Origin: Oreocharis arfaki
Taxonomy: Eukaryota; Chordata; Aves; Passeriformes; Paramythiidae
Length of the DNA stretch: 64,000 bases
Assembly: GCA_013398015.1 (NCBI GenBank)
Contig: VZRR01012727.1
Coordinates: 1,093,901 to 1,157,900 of the forward strand
Direction: 5' to 3'
Part shown: in pieces, positions 39,240 through 53,829 of the stretch
How the letters are laid out: each line of letters opens with the position of its first letter
How positions within the stretch are numbered: position 1 is the first letter of the stretch
Notes under the pieces: generated by a model
What the model was told of the DNA's origin: nothing
What the model saw: only the letters and a program-made list of their open reading frames with translations
Databases searched by the model: none
Position numbers and translations under genes: made by a program

Positions 39240-42200
39240 TCTAAACCTTTAAACAGAGAGTTACTCAGTTTCCTGTTACTTTACAGGTTTTAGAAATGTT
39301 TGCAATCCTAAATGAGCTCCTTGTGTCAGAAATTTCCATAGACACATCACTCTGAGTTAACTTTTTACTGAATGAAAGTAGATGAAAGTCAGGTATGACT
39401 GGGAGACTGCAACAAAGGCAGAAATCCTCACTTTTCCAGATTAAATCAAACTGGCATTTCAGGCTTTGTTCTTGTTCTGTTCTTATCATTGCAGTTTTTG
39501 GAGACCTTGTGACAGGAAAATTTAAGAGCATGTTCTAAATACATCTGATTATTTATTGAGACTTAAATATTTAATTTTGACTTTATGTTGCTTAATTGTT
39601 GTATATGGCTCTGGCTTGGGTATTTCGTGGATATGCAGATGAGGATTTCTGAAACAGCATGTAATAAGAACATAACCTTGGAAATAGAGGATATTTGCAA
39701 TGAAATGGAATTTTTGAATGGTCTCATTATCCTAAGGATTTTTCCTTACACAGGCCTGTGGAAATATGCACTGCAGGAAATGTAAATGAAGACACTTATT
39801 TGTCACAACCCTATGAGTACAAAATAAATGCAAAATATTGCTGCTGTCTTAGAACAGAAAATCAGGGTTACATCTGCACAGTTTGCAGGAAACCACTCCG
39901 TTTCACATTTGGAAGTGAGATGTTATCAGGAATTTTTCTAGAATATCTGAGCCTTTGGCTGTAGCTTCTCTGGGATTCTGACACCCACAGTGTGTAAGTT
40001 CGTAGGCACAACTGCTTCACACCGTCCTTGGGTCAGTCCTTGGCTGCAGTTGGGCCAAAGGGTTGTATGCTGAATTTCAGGTCACCAGAGCTGCTGATTT
40101 TAGGGGGGTCCACTCCCCCCTCCCACCAGCCAGTAATGCTTCAGGCAAATCTTCTGTAGCCCCCAAGTGCACAGCGATGATCAGAAATGTGTTTATCCTT
40201 CAACATTTTATTCTTTGATGAGCATATGGAGCATAACAAAGCCTAACTCTTCACCTCCAGTCTGTTAGCAAAACCCAGCATTCTTACAAAACAAACTGAA
40301 ATACCAGGAGGATGGCATTTGGGAGCTGTGTAACTAATTGATTCTTGCTCATCCTGGTATAGCAGTGTATGGGTTTGCACAAAAAATTCTTTCCTTCTTT
40401 TAGCATGTTGTTCTCAGATTTGCTTCTAGTGTTGGCCTGAGTTATAAAATTACCTCTTTCAGGAAGGAGTTGGGTGAGATGAGCTTAGGTGAAGCCTGCT
40501 GCAAAGATCCTAAAGCCTTCAGCAGGCTCACAAGTGTAGAGGTTTGCAGGATTGATGCTTTATCAGCTGTAAAGCACCTAAGATTCAATTTGAAACCTGC
40601 TCCAGGTGACCCTGTTTGAGGGGGGAGTTCTTCCAACCTCAATCATTCTCCCATTCTGTGTCCTCTTACTGTATTGAGCTTTCTTTTTTTTCTTTTAATT
40701 TTAAATAATCATTCTGTGTAGCTAGTGAGAGCAGGCAGACTTGGTTAGCTACATTTCTTTCATTACACTCCTTCAGAATTCTGAAGCCTGGCTTCTGAGG
40801 ACAACTTTCCTAAACAGTTGTCCAGCCACAGCATTGGCTTAAGTCCTTGGAGGTGATAAATGCTAAAGGGAAAGTCACTTCTTTCATCCTGTGTCCTTTG
40901 TACTGTGCAGAAAAGCCTGATTTCCTACAGGGCTGTTTCAGCCAGGCTGTTGGGAATGTCTGGCTGGGGATCCTCATACCATCCCCTGGAAAGTGATGGA
41001 TTAACAGTGTGCTGGAGAGGGGTTCAAGAGCTCTGAAACAGCGAATGCTGTCATTTTACAGACCTTGCCCTTAAACAACAATAGGCCATGTGAGGGAAGG
41101 CAAAAAGCTTCCTTAAAACTGACGAAACTCATTGAGGCCTGAAGAAACTGTGATCCACCTCTTAGCAGTACAGTAGAAAATCCCAGAGTATCCCAAACAA
41201 AGTTTTACAGGCAAATTAAGAGCCTGCAGAATTGGAGTGTAAGTGCATGATGCTGTAAATACTAATGGCAGTGCTAGCACTTAACTCTGCTATTAGGTCT
41301 AATTAACTTGACGTAACTATTTGGTGATAATAAGTTAATGTTATATTCCTTGGAACTGGAACATGACAACATTACACCCCTGTTGATAAAAATGACAGAA
41401 TTATGTTCAATTACCTGTGGGGAGATATATTTGTTGTTAAATCCTGCTATCTATGAGATGGAAACTCACACGTGTCCTCAGAAATAAATTGCTTCATCAA
41501 TAACAGCTTCGCCCCCTCATTAGAGCGAGGCTGCTGGGTGTGCTGATGAGTTGGATCTTTGCCTTACTTTGTTTTTAACATAACAGATGTGCTGCTTGCT
41601 CTTGTTGTACGTTGAGCAAATCCAGAAACTGCTTGGTTTTGCTGCTGATACCTAATTTTCACAGTCCTCCAATGTCGAGAGGACTGCTGAAAAGTCTTCC
41701 CAGATACCTTTCTCTAAACTAGCTGAGATCAAGTTCATAGCAAGTGTTTTAAAAGAAAGCGTTCTTTGAAAATGCTGGGTTCAGAACATGGGCGTGGTTG
41801 TGTTGTATGCAGTGACACAGGCAGGATTATGCTCCTGATGACATGGATTGATTTTAACTTCTGATTCTTTTAAGAACTAATAGGAACTTTAAAATATTTC
41901 CCTGTTGAATATTACGTGCTACTATCTATAGTCAAGGTTTGATCCTGCAAAGCTCCACATTTGTCAACACGTTGAAGAATTCAGGATCTCTGTGGCAAAC
42001 CACCTGAGCTCATCATCCAATCGTTTCCTGAGTGAGATGCCTTTATAACACAATAATACAAATGAAAAATTCCCTATTAATTATTGAAGGAGACAGAGCT
42101 GTGTGAAACTTGCAGAAAAAACCTGTTTTATACCTGTCCATCCAACGTGTTGATATTCTGAGGCCAAACCATCACAAAAGAATTGGGAAGTTATTTTTTA

Positions 42201-44277
42201 GAACTGTTTTGGGAACCTGCAGTGATGGTAGCTTAACTAAAGAGTAACCCTGTTACCTGCCACTAATGAAGTTACAAAATAAACCTGGAAAAATGCAGAG
42301 ATTTAGGGACAAAGATTTAAGTGTCTTCCAGTTTGTGAGTCCGCAGGCCATTTACCTTCTCAGTGATAACAGGTTTATTGTACACAGCAGAAACTGCTGT
42401 GGAAATCACATCCCACAAAATTGTTGCCAACTGGTAACTGAGACCTAAATTTGGAAATCCATTCAGTTTTCCTGTTAATCAACTGCGCTTGATAAAATGG
42501 GCAGTAGGAAATTAAAATTACATATTAGCGAAGTTGCAGTTATCTATTGCTGTATAAAGATAGCACTGGTAAAAATCAATTTTTTGCCATCTTTAATTAG
42601 CCTTGTTCTATATTATAAGTGCAATTAAAATGCCATTTGTGGCATATTTCTAAAGAAATCAATTCTATTCACAGACTATTTCTTACAGGAAAAAACAAAA
42701 CAAAAACCCAAGCTAAAACAACAAACCAAGTAATAACTGCATGAAGGTGGATTTTAGGAAGTTACACTTTAAAATACAGTCATACTGCTCCCATTTTTCC
42801 TGGTAGTTTAGAAATGTCAGAAGGCCATCAGAGCAGCTGTTTGAATGCCTAATCAAAGCAGAACTGAATTTCTGCATTAAAAACAAGATGCAAACTGATT
42901 TTCATAGCATCCTTTTTCTTTCTCTCTAGATTCTTGCTCGATTAGAGTTTTATTGGCTGGTTGGACCTAATCTTTAGAGCTTCATGTAGGGCTTTTTTTA
43001 ATTTTTATTATTGGGAGGATTTCATAGTACCAGCAACTAGAAAAACAGCCTCTGATCAGCTGTTCTGAGTTATCCCCACGTATGCATGTAGAACTCCAAC
43101 AATGTTACTGGAACTGCTCAAAGAAAGGCTGCTCGTGGGGCACCTGGGAACTCCAGCCTGTGTTTTGTGGGGAGATGAAAAATATCACTTTGTCAGTATT
43201 GCTTAATATGTAAAACGTGTCACGCAAACACCAGTGCTCAGGGGAAGAGCATACATTTTGCTTTTATATTGCCATTATGCCAGGAGCTTTGCCAACTCAT
43301 AAGCAAAAATACTATTTTCTATGTTCTTTGCATTTAAAACAGGCAGTAGACTTGAAAAAATATAATCTCTAGAGCTGTGTGACCTATTAGGTTGAGTGTT
43401 TAATTAATGAAAGAGTTCGTGAAAGGCAAAAGAATCCTCCATTCCTGTTAAGGCTCGGGGTCTTAATTAGGACCTGACATGTCTGAGATTTCTTTTGCAT
43501 TCAGAACTGGTGATTCAGTTAGTTTTCCCTACCCACTCCAGAACTCTGAATGCTGTATGCAGAAATAAAATCTCATTGGTGAAAAATAAGGTGATATATT
43601 CACAGCCAGATCACTGGGAACTGATTAGCAAGAGAGAGAGAAAATGAATGGGAAAAAATCTAGAAGGTGGCATTTCCCACCACTTTCATCTTCTGAATGT
43701 ATAAAAATAAAGATAAAAAAGATGCATATCTATGGAAATACATATAAAGGAGTTTGTTATACACAAATATACTCAAGCCTGATTTACAGTTTATTGAAAC
43801 TGATGAGAGTTTTTTTCAATTATCTGCAGATCATTGTGAGGAGATTTATTGTTCTGAATCCAGATTTATGGACTTTGGCTTTTCTATCGTTATTTTAAAA
43901 TGTTCTTTAGATAAAGACGTGAAAATCAAGGTTCTCATTGTTTAATACTAATAAATTTTCTTTTACATGGATCTCATTTTCTTTCAACCTTAAATTTTGT
44001 GGCACAGCGTGAAGCATCCTCTGTGGATTATGAAAGATCCAAAGAAATTGCATTTGTTTTATTTCACCTGGGGTTTTGGAACAGTCTGCAAGTGCATAAG
44101 TGGACAGTTATGTGGCCATGGGACTAAACCCCAATATTCAGTGACATGCCATCCAAAGTTTGTTTGCACTCCAGAATTAAAATAGCAATTCCTGCTTTAT
44201 GGCACTCCCTTATCACAGAATTTTAATATTACCATCAGTCTTTCTTTTCTGTCTGAGCAGTTTCTTTCTGGAGCTCT

Positions 44278-44412
44278 TTGGGGTGTTTGTTGGTTTGGTT
44301 TGTGAGTTTGGGGTTTTGGTTGGTTGGGTTGGGGATTTTTTTTTTGGTTTTTTCCTCTTGGCTGGTTGGGCTTTTCGTGGTTTTTTTGTTGTTTGTTTGT
44401 TTATTTGTTTTC
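44278..44412 (+). repeat. G/T-rich low-complexity tract with quadruplex potential
   Basis: The plus strand is made almost only of G and T over more than 100 bases, ending in 'gtttgtttgtttatttg'. The core at 44310-44334 has five G-runs (4, 2, 2, 3 and 4 G) separated by T-only loops, enough for a two-tetrad quadruplex. The hydrophobic open frames here (rich in F, G, V, L, W) are artefacts of the composition. Confidence 0.75.
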
Positions 44413-47400
44413 AAACCAATCCAAAGATGCATTTGTGATGGTGCAAAACCAGTATTTTCATCTCAGGGTTGCCAGATGTGACAATTAACCAGTGTTTGGA
44501 TGCTGAGGGATGCAGCACTTGTGGAATTGTCACACTATGCTTTGGAGTTAAACTGACTAAACACGATTTGAAGGCAGTTAGTGATCGCCTTACTGCAGGA
44601 AGTGGCTGTCAGTGCTAGAGCTGGCCCGTCAGGAATACAGAGCAGGTTTTGGTGGTATCAACTTGATTGTTAAACTCTGGTCTCCACTTAGTAAATGCCT
44701 TCCCACACTGGTGTAGTTCTGTTTGTGTCTCTGCAGGTGTTAGTGGGGGTTAGGAGCCTATCCCGTGAAGTCATGGACAGAGTCAGCTGGCTGTTACTGA
44801 AAGACATCCAACATTAATACCCATATTTAAAAATGGGCCTCGTAGTTCCTTTTGTAGTCAAAAGATTTTGGGTTTTGCTTTAATGTTTGGGGACAGGCAA
44901 GTTGTCACTCCTTGTCCTATATTGACTGTAGTTTCTTGTAAGCTGTGCCTTAATAAAAACTGGTGGGGAATATCAGCATTGCCCTGTGTGAAACAAACAT
45001 GTCAGTGCTGGAGCTTGGTCTGAGGCAAGGACAGTTCTTGCACGGGACTCCTTTTCCAGCTTTCAGCAATTCACTGTTTGAAACTGTCTCCCATTTGGAA
45101 TGGTGGTGCTGGGTTTTTTCAGCCCATCATTGGCAGAGGCTCCTCATGCTGGGCAGAGTGGAGGGCTCTCCTCTGCTGCAGCTTTGCTGCCCAGGTTAGA
45201 GCATAAAGTGCTGATCCTCCAAGGCAGCACTACCTTGTAAAACACACTTCGATGAGTGGGGGAGCTGGGAATCTCCACCAGGGTGTGCTGATGCTGCACG
45301 TGTGGCTTTCAGTTCATCTCCTCACTGTTTTTGCCTGGGGTTTTCTTTATGACAGGGGCTCATCTTGTGCAAAACCTCAGCTCTGAGCATTCCAAGCAGT
45401 GCCGAATCCTTGCTGCTTTGTCCTCTGGAATATTCATAATGCGAAGATCAGGGTAAAAAGTCTCTGGAAAAAAACGGGGTTCATGCCTAGGAAACTCAGA
45501 TCATGAACTGTTGACAGGATTCATTTAATGTGTTTCATGTCTGTTCACATCGTATCCAACCTGTATTAGCTGTTCTCCAGTGCTTCTGGCAGTGGATGAC
45601 AACTGGCAACACATTCACCCCACCCTCAGTTTAGAGGAAAGAAAATCAAAGCCTAACTCAGGTACTACTATGTACTAAATAATGAAGTCATCATATTGCT
45701 GTAGTTTATCCCCAAGGCTAGTAGGCACTTCCCTGCATTGCACACTTCTGTGCTCATTTTTAAAGCTATCACTGTTCTAATGTACGGGAGTACTTCAGTC
45801 TCTCGGTGGGATTTGAAGAGGGTGGCAGGTTCTGAAGCTCTTACCTGTTTAGATACTGAAGTCTTAGTGATGCCTTTGCCTTGTAGATGTAAGTTGTTAC
45901 TTTATGGTGACTGTTTCCTTCTCAGCTGGTTTTTTTTTTCTGTGAGTGGTTTTTTTTCAGAGTCATGTTTCCATTCAACTGTCTTTTAAAACAAAATCAT
46001 TCAGTCAATTATCAGAGAACCCAGTCCACCATGTCAGTTAAAGGATCATGAAACAGTGGCATATTTTCCCTTTGCTGTCTCATTGATAGTTTCCAAGACT
46101 GCATTATATAATGTGGTAAATTACAAAAGTTTTAACTAAATACTGCATGATGCAGTGCGGAGGAAAAAATCCTTATAACTCTTCTCAAGGAAGGATCCTC
46201 AAATATTATTTGCATCTCAGAAGAGTTAGGATGGCCCAGCAGGGGCAGGGCTGACCTACCTCAACCAGGAAGAATAATATTCTTTCTCTTCCATAGTTTC
46301 TAATTACGTATTAGATCTGAATTAATTACATGGAAACATAACTGGGGATGTGACACGAGTTTGCAGATTTCATATTAACTATAGCCAATGTACATTAGAA
46401 AAAAAAATTGTAAGAAAATGCTTTATTGAACACAGTTTTACATGATGCAATAGTCATTTCTGTGGAAGTGGTGACCAGGAAAGCAAACAGCGAAATCATC
46501 TCCACTGCTATAAACCATTAACACCCTGCCCTCATGATGTGCTAAGTATATCACACAGCTTTTGGCTATGGACAGTCTTTTATGCTAATCAGTTGATTTG
46601 ACAGAAATTTTTGGGGTTTGACTTCAAAGAGAAAAAAGAGAGTTTACCAAAAGGCTTGATTTCTGAAGGGCTGCTCTTGCAAGTATCTGATATAATAGGA
46701 AATAAGAAGGAGAGATGGTGTCCAACGCATTGTGATACTAGATGCTGGTTAGTGTTCAGAAAATACTTCTAAGAAGCTTTTGCATTTGTTTTCCAAGCCT
46801 AAATTTTTTCAAGTTCTCGTTTGATAATAGAAGTCAGGAGTGGCTTCTCTGCTCTCTTTGTTCAGCAAAGATAGTTCAACTGGGGATAAAAAGTGGACTG
46901 GAGTCTCCTTTGGCCTGTGCATCAAAGGCTCTCCAGCATGCGATGTAGTTCTAAGGTTCTGGCCAGGGTCATGATCTTTGATATGATTTATCCTGGATTC
47001 CTCAGTTTTCTAGGCACTTGTGAAATAATTAGACATGATTGCACTGATAACTCATGAGCACAGCCTGCTCGAGGCCAAATTGATCTGTAGGGCACAGATG
47101 AGGGCTCTGCTTGCTAAATGAGGAGTACTGCATGTAAAAGGGGGACCTACAGTATGGAACTTTGAATTTTTAGCTTGCAAAACCCAGATGTTTTATGACA
47201 TCAGCTAGTTTTAGTTAATTTTTTTTTAAGTCTCTAGTTAGGTAAAGTCCCATGACTCTTCAACAGAGTGGTAGAAAATATTTTCCTCTATAATTGCGTA
47301 GGAAGGAAGTGGGAGAAAAAGAGCTTCAAAGATAAAGGAAGTGCCTTTCTGTTGGAATCTGCCTCCAATAGTCAGCAATTAATATTGCTGCATCATTCAG

Positions 47401-48799
47401 ACATAACCTTTCCACATCCTGCCTGGACCTGCTCTCTAATTTTAGAACACGTTACTCATTATACATAGTAGGTCAGAGGATAATGTTACACTCTAAATCA
47501 GCTTCTTCTCTCATCTTTCTAAACCTTTAATGCCTTCTTTCACACAGAAATGCAGTTGTTAGCCATTCAGTGACACAATTTGCAGCAACAGGATGAGCAG
47601 CATCTTTTCACCCTTTTCGCTTGTAATCATGAAAGAAGAAATATCTGTTACCATTATTTTTCCAATCCAAATGGATTATTACACCCAGTGAGAAGGGAGG
47701 GATGTATGTTGGGACCTCATTAGAATTACTTGCTACTACCACCAACTGCACATTGCTCAGCACCAGCTTCTTAAGGACAGAGTTTCATTAGCAGCCTTCA
47801 TCTGTGGATCTTTAAGAAGTTTAATTACTTAATAATAGTTGTGCATTAAATTAATGAGTTGACTCATATTGTATACCTTTGTGGAAGACCCAAAACATTG
47901 TTTAATCTTAGGGAGAAAAACTGTCACAGAGATTAACCCTTATCTCACAAAGCGTGTGTGACAGACTGGGGTCTGGGCGCTTCGCATGACTGACCTGATT
48001 TTCATGGGTGTTGCATATGTGAAATCTAAATTGGCTGTCTGAGATCATGACTTGGAGAAGGCTGTTCTAAATGATTTGCCCACAGCTGCGCGATGACCCA
48101 GATCATTTAACTCTCAGTCCCTTGCTTTAATGATACAGCATGCTTTGCTCTAATGTGAAAAAAATATGGTTTTCATTGCCATTAAGACATTTCTGTCACA
48201 TAGAAAAGAAACCAGCAGTTCTCTTCATAGAAGAGAATCCAGCAATATTTGGATAAAATATCCAGTGTACCATGCTTCACTGGTGAAAATTAATAAAAAT
48301 AGGGAATAAATATAGTGTAAATTTTAAAAAGTACGACTTTTAAACACCAGAAAACACCCTGTTGTTGTAAGAGAAGTAGTCAAATCAGAGGAAAAGGACC
48401 TGCTTTTTCCAGTCTTTCTCAGCTACAGTAGAGGTGAATTTGGCGAAAGTTGTTCCAGTAAAATCTGCTTTAGAATGGAAGCACTGCCTCTGAAGCTAAT
48501 GAAAAAACCCTTATATTTTACCAGAGCTAAGGAAAAACCCTTTTACTCAAGCCAATGTGCCCTCTATTTTATCTGCAGTTCTTGCACTACTTTATCTGTG
48601 GTTTTCCCACTTTGTTTTCTTTTCTGTAAAAGGAAGGGTTGACAAATGGCTGCACCTATCAGATCTCGAGTATGCAGCAGATGACACAGAGAAGCGTGGC
48701 TGGTGGAGGTGGTGGTGGTATCAACCCAGGGCAGCTCCCTCTGTTAATTATTGGGCCTGGCTTGCCGGGGGAAGACTCCTACCGTATCTTGTGAGGGGC

Positions 48800-49035
48800 C
48801 TTTTCAGTAATAGATAATGAATTAACTAGAGGGAGGTTAACGAAACAGTACACATCAGCACATAAACCTCTTCCATTAAGCACTAACTGCATGAATTGCC
48901 CCCCTTTCTTTTCCTTTTAGAGATAAGAATAGATTCATTAAAGCAGTTCTAAATATTTTATCACCTCTAATGTACTCGCACAGACAAGACTTTGCAATTC
49001 AGCCTCAGACATAATTCCTAAATGAGCTCTCTCCT
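48800..49035. promoter_or_regulatory. Possible conserved non-coding element
   Basis: Contains 'taatgaattaac' at about 48815, 'gattcattaaag' near 48932 and a 'ccccccttt' tract, with little low-complexity DNA. A regulatory role is inferred from texture alone. Confidence 0.17.
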
Positions 49036-51629
49036 TCATAAAAACTCTCATTAATCTGTCTAAAAGAAGATGTGTGTCTGTCTGCTCGATGCAACCACTG
49101 TCAAACCTGTGATGTGTTGGTTTATGTGTAATAAAATAAAGCAGCTTAAACTCTGTAGATAAAAACATTAATGACAGAATTATAATTCCTGGAGCTAACA
49201 GAACACTTGCCTTGTTTTCTGTGGAGAAATAAAACTCTTGGGGTTTTGGAGCAATGAGTGCCTCTCATAATTAAGATAAGTGGTCGTGGAGTGCACTTGT
49301 TGTCCTTCTGAAAAAGAGGGAAATTCTCCCCCCAAGCAGTGGAAAACTGGACCTTATTAAAACCATTCCCAATTTGCTTCTGACTCCAAGGATGTGACTG
49401 ATGAGCCATTCTCTTTGGAGTGCCCAATCACTACTCAGATTACAGGTGTTACCTTGATAACTGAAAATTATCCTCACTTTGACAGAATTTGTCACATTGT
49501 GACATCTTATGGAACAAATCATTCCCAGTACTGTTGGTTACATCTTCTACCCAGCAAATGGCTGCTGGCTTGTGACACACGAGGGTGCCCCACAGAGAGA
49601 CCTTTTGCAAAGGCTCCCAATCATTCACTTTGGGACAGTAACATGGTATCAGGACTTGTCTTCATGGCACAACAGAACACTTCACAAAAATCTAAGACAT
49701 TTCAGGCAGAATGGAGAACACTCCTAAAGCACAATCCTGCAGCCAAACGAAAAAGCAGCTTGTATTTCTGGAGAAGAGGTAGGCTGGCAGGTGAAGAGAA
49801 TTACGTGGACGGATAGAAGTGCACTAGGTAGAAATACTGATTTTAATGAAAAAAAATTTGTCTTGGAAGAAGACAGTGGGAGTAGAGAGTGTGACCCTGG
49901 GACTGAAATGTTCGTCTTTGTCAGGTGCCTGCATAGGGAAACGTAGCAACCTCTGTCTCTAGGCTGTTGTGGATAAAGAGGTAAACATTTAAAAGCTGCT
50001 GTGGGGAGCTGTCCCTTTATAGACTCTCTGTTCACACTCTTTAGTGGCCCACTATAAATCTTTACTTTATGTGAAGGGCAGTGAAGGAAGGAAAGGTTTT
50101 TCTGATTCATGGTAGAATCTCCAAGTATTTAATGTTTCAAGGACAGATCTTATCCTCTCCTGGTGTAAAGGTTTTGCCCTGAGAGACAGAACAACTGATA
50201 CTAGCAAAATTCCAAAGGCTTGAGGAAAAACCCAAAGCAATGGAATAATTAAGCTGGATTTCCTCCTGGCACTGCATTCATGCCAGCTTTAGATAGACCT
50301 GAAGGAGGACACGTAGGTTACTGCTGCAATATGTAAGATTTGGTGTATGACACTGGGAGAGCTGTGATCTTTGGAATATTCCCAAGGGTTAGCGAGCAGT
50401 TCCTGGCAGAAGGAGGATGCTTGTTTGCCATTTGAAAAAGATGGGTTTGTTATTGTTTTACTCTGAGTTTGTAACTTTTGTCATTCCCTTCTCATGTATA
50501 ATTCTAAGGCAAACAGATGAGTGTGTTATTGCACAGAACTGGCATTTCATTTCCCAGCGTCCTTGGCTAAGGGCTCGAGCTGCTGCTTTTGTACAGAACC
50601 AAGCTCTGTTTCCTACAGTCCTTTACTCTGAACTTACTGAGTTTGCACAAGGTTTACAAATAAATAAAAAGTGTAGCATGCCTGAGGGCAGTGGTGATGG
50701 AGCACAGTAAATACAAGTGTGCATGCATCAGTGCCTGATGCTCCCAGAGCCACAAAGAATCCAAGATGGTTTTTGAAAGGGCAAGTATAGATATTTTTAG
50801 AATATCTAGTTTATACATAAATATTGATAAGTTCCACTAAATAGACCATTAAAAATGCTTTAAATGCATTAAGATATCTTATTGAAAAGCCATTCTCACT
50901 ATCAATATCTTTGTGCTGGTTAGGCTTTTGTATAAAGTCAAACAAGGAACATTGTGAGGGAGAAGGACTTGTCAGGGGAGTGTGATGTTTGAAACATGAA
51001 GGAATTTAAGTGATTTCCGAAACAGAGGAAATTGGGGAAAAAAATCAATGTAATAACAGCATTGTGTGGAATAGACAAACATTTTTCTTGTTGCACTTTG
51101 CTTTGACATTCACCCAGTGGTACCTCCAGAATATTTAAGAATCATTTGAAAGAACTAGCAGTCACTTTGTTCACGTGAAGCTTGCCCAGCTGGTTCTATG
51201 ATTTGTTCTAAGTGAAAGCCTCAGCAGGGATCCCATACCTGGGAATTCTTGCAGGACATCTGAATTCAGACAGATCAGAGGATGTTTTTTCAGGGTACAG
51301 CCTGGTTTCTCCCAGGAAATCTGGAAATCATCCCAATCTGGCATGTGACAACTGCACACCTGGTGTGGTCATGTCTGTCCAGCCCCAATTAAACTGGACA
51401 CTGCACCAACCCCACAGCAGCAAAAGTTTCTCACTTAGGTAGGAAATGCATCACAGCTGTTTCTGTGAGGCTCAAATGAAATCAAAATCCCAGATTAAAA
51501 CCAGGGGTTTATTCTTAGAACTGTGTTTGAAGAAAAAATAACTTTTAAAAATAGGAAAAAGGCCTGGAAACTTCAGGTTATTCTGTGTTAAAACACATTA
51601 CAAACAGTATGACTTTTTTTTAGAACAAG

Positions 51630-51760
51630 TTTTAAATTTTTTTTATTTTTAGGTTATAATACCAATATTATATATTTCGTATATATTACATATGTAGTAT
51701 AATATTATATAGGATAGGTTTCGTATTGTAATACCAAATATAAGGTTAAAAAATCATCTG
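51630..51760 (+). repeat. AT-rich island
   Basis: Nearly pure A/T, including 'tacatatgta', a perfect 10-bp palindrome at 51687-51696. The phrase 'taatacca' occurs at both flanks (51657 and 51730), hinting at an old local duplication. Confidence 0.65.
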
Positions 51761-52658
51761 CTTAGAGCAAAACAAATTGTCTTCAGCTAAATGTGTTTCC
51801 TTTATGGAGTTTATAATGTTTTCTTTTAACATCAGAGCAAAACCACATTTTAAATTCTCAGAATCTTAGTCAAGCAGAATTCTTCTCCTGCAAACGTCTC
51901 TGAGGAAAATTCTGGAAATATGAACAGCATTTGGAGAGGAAGATGGGATACAACTCTTAAGGTAATTGTGAGTAAGGCAGAGGTACTTTTACAGGAAAAA
52001 AAAAAAGTTTACTGCTGCCAGCAATTGAAAACTCTTAACCAAAGTCTGAGGCTTTTTAAAAATCTTTGTATTGATTTGAGACTTTTATGTTTTTTTGGTT
52101 TATCTCTGAATGTCATTCAAAAAATAATTGTTGCAAATGTTTAGCAGAAATGGCTGTTTCAGTGGTGCATTCGAGACTGAGTAATTTCACTGTTTCAGAC
52201 AAAATGATGTGTACTGAAGCGGCTGTTACATTTGTGAGACAGTGAAAGCTCTTTTCTTCATAAATTATGAATAAGCCGAGAACGAAGTTATGCACCAGGA
52301 GAATGTCTGCTCCTTAAATACCTTTTTTCCATAGGTTTGTATTGATGAGTTTACAGAGCTGAACACACAGGTATTTTTGTCCTAGTTGGAGGAAAATGGG
52401 AAGAAATGCAAAATAACTTTTTTCATCTTTTCAAACTTTCAATTTAATTTTTTTAAAAATAAAACTTTTCACACCAGTTACTTATGATATTTTTATAATG
52501 AAGTGGTTTGAAAAGCTTACAATATCAGAAAAAGAAATTTTATTTTGAGCAGATAGTTTTAGTGGTTGTTGTTTAGTTTCCTTCAATTTTATGCCTGAAC
52601 AAGTACGTGGTACCAAGTGGAAGCCAATCTGAACTCTATTGGTTTGTTTAATGTAGCA

Positions 52659-52690
52659 AAAATAGAAAATAAAATAGAAAATAAAAATAA
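52659..52690 (+). repeat. A-rich simple repeat, 12-bp unit 'aaaatagaaaat'
   Basis: Two complete units (52659-52670 and 52671-52682) are followed by a degenerate partial one. It is a low-complexity purine-rich tract. Confidence 0.85.
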
Positions 52691-53829
52691 CTTGATTAAA
52701 ATTTTTTCCTTGCACCTGGAAGCTGAACAGGATAGCAGCACACATTTCCCTTCTCAGGATTACTCTTTCCCTCTAAATATTTATGTATCTTGTGCAGAAA
52801 TTAGTAACTCCCAAGAGAAGTAACTTAACTACATCCACACCAGGGGGTTGGAGGAGCTGGTTTAACTCTCTGGTTTGGTGCAAGGACAGAGTAGATCTGG
52901 AGGGGAAAGGCAGCATCAGCTCTGAGGAGGCTTTAAAGTGTTGGACTTGTGACTGGAGCCATCAAGAATGTGGAGTTTGCAGAGTGATCCCTTTTCCGCA
53001 GGCTTGGGAAATGGGAACCAGGTGTTCCTATCAGCCTGAAGTCTATTTTATAATCCTGTAGCAGGCCCCAGAAGACATCCTATTTTTGGAGGATTTCTTG
53101 AGGAAGGAGTCCAAAGTGCATCCTTTCTTCCTTGGCTATGTTTCTTACAGCCACAGCCAGAAGTTACTGCAGCCAGAAGCGTCACTGAAGTGACTTCTGG
53201 GGGATATTCCCCCCACTGGGTCCTACAGCAGCTGGCTTCTCTCTCGTTTGCAATAAAAAACCCCAAACCTCTAATGCCCTGGGGAATCAAAGCCATTAAT
53301 TCCTACAAACCACAGCAACTTTTTGAAGTTGCCCTCAAAGCCCATCAGTGAACCAGGGAAGGGTTTAATGGATCAGTGAGGAGATAAGCAGAGATTTCGG
53401 CTGACACCCACAGCCCCATGGAACAGCCCCTAATGGGAACTGTGTTACCAGACCTCCATCTCCCCACCTTACGACTTCTCAGCAGCTCACAGGAAAAGTT
53501 CAGGCCTCCCTGATGCTGCTTCAGAGCATTGCTCTGCTGTTGCAGCAAATCTTTGCAAGATTTCCTCAAGAATGAGAGCAAGGTATATTTTCCCCCTCGT
53601 TCTTGCCAAAGCAATAATGAAATACCTTGAACAGGTTCTCTTACTAGTGAATCTTGAATAAAGAATTCCACTTCCCTGATCCCTGCCCTTACAAAGCTAA
53701 TTTCCTTCAGGGATGAATGGGTTTGTATCAGAATTCATCATTTTCTCTCGTCACAAAAAAAAGTCCGAACACAGAGGAAAATTCATTTGCTGGGGATTTT
53801 TGAAGAACACGATTCCAACTGTTTGAAAT

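Noticed and set aside
44199..44481. Highly hydrophobic frames resembling a membrane protein
   Set aside because: They are produced by the G/T-rich low-complexity tract, which yields F, G, V, L and W codons in any frame.
48690..48725. Short GGT-rich run
   Set aside because: Too short and impure to count as a microsatellite or a quadruplex site.
49394..49816. 140-codon plus-strand frame
   Set aside because: No known domain and no splice context; a 128-codon reverse frame adjoins it, consistent with chance openness.
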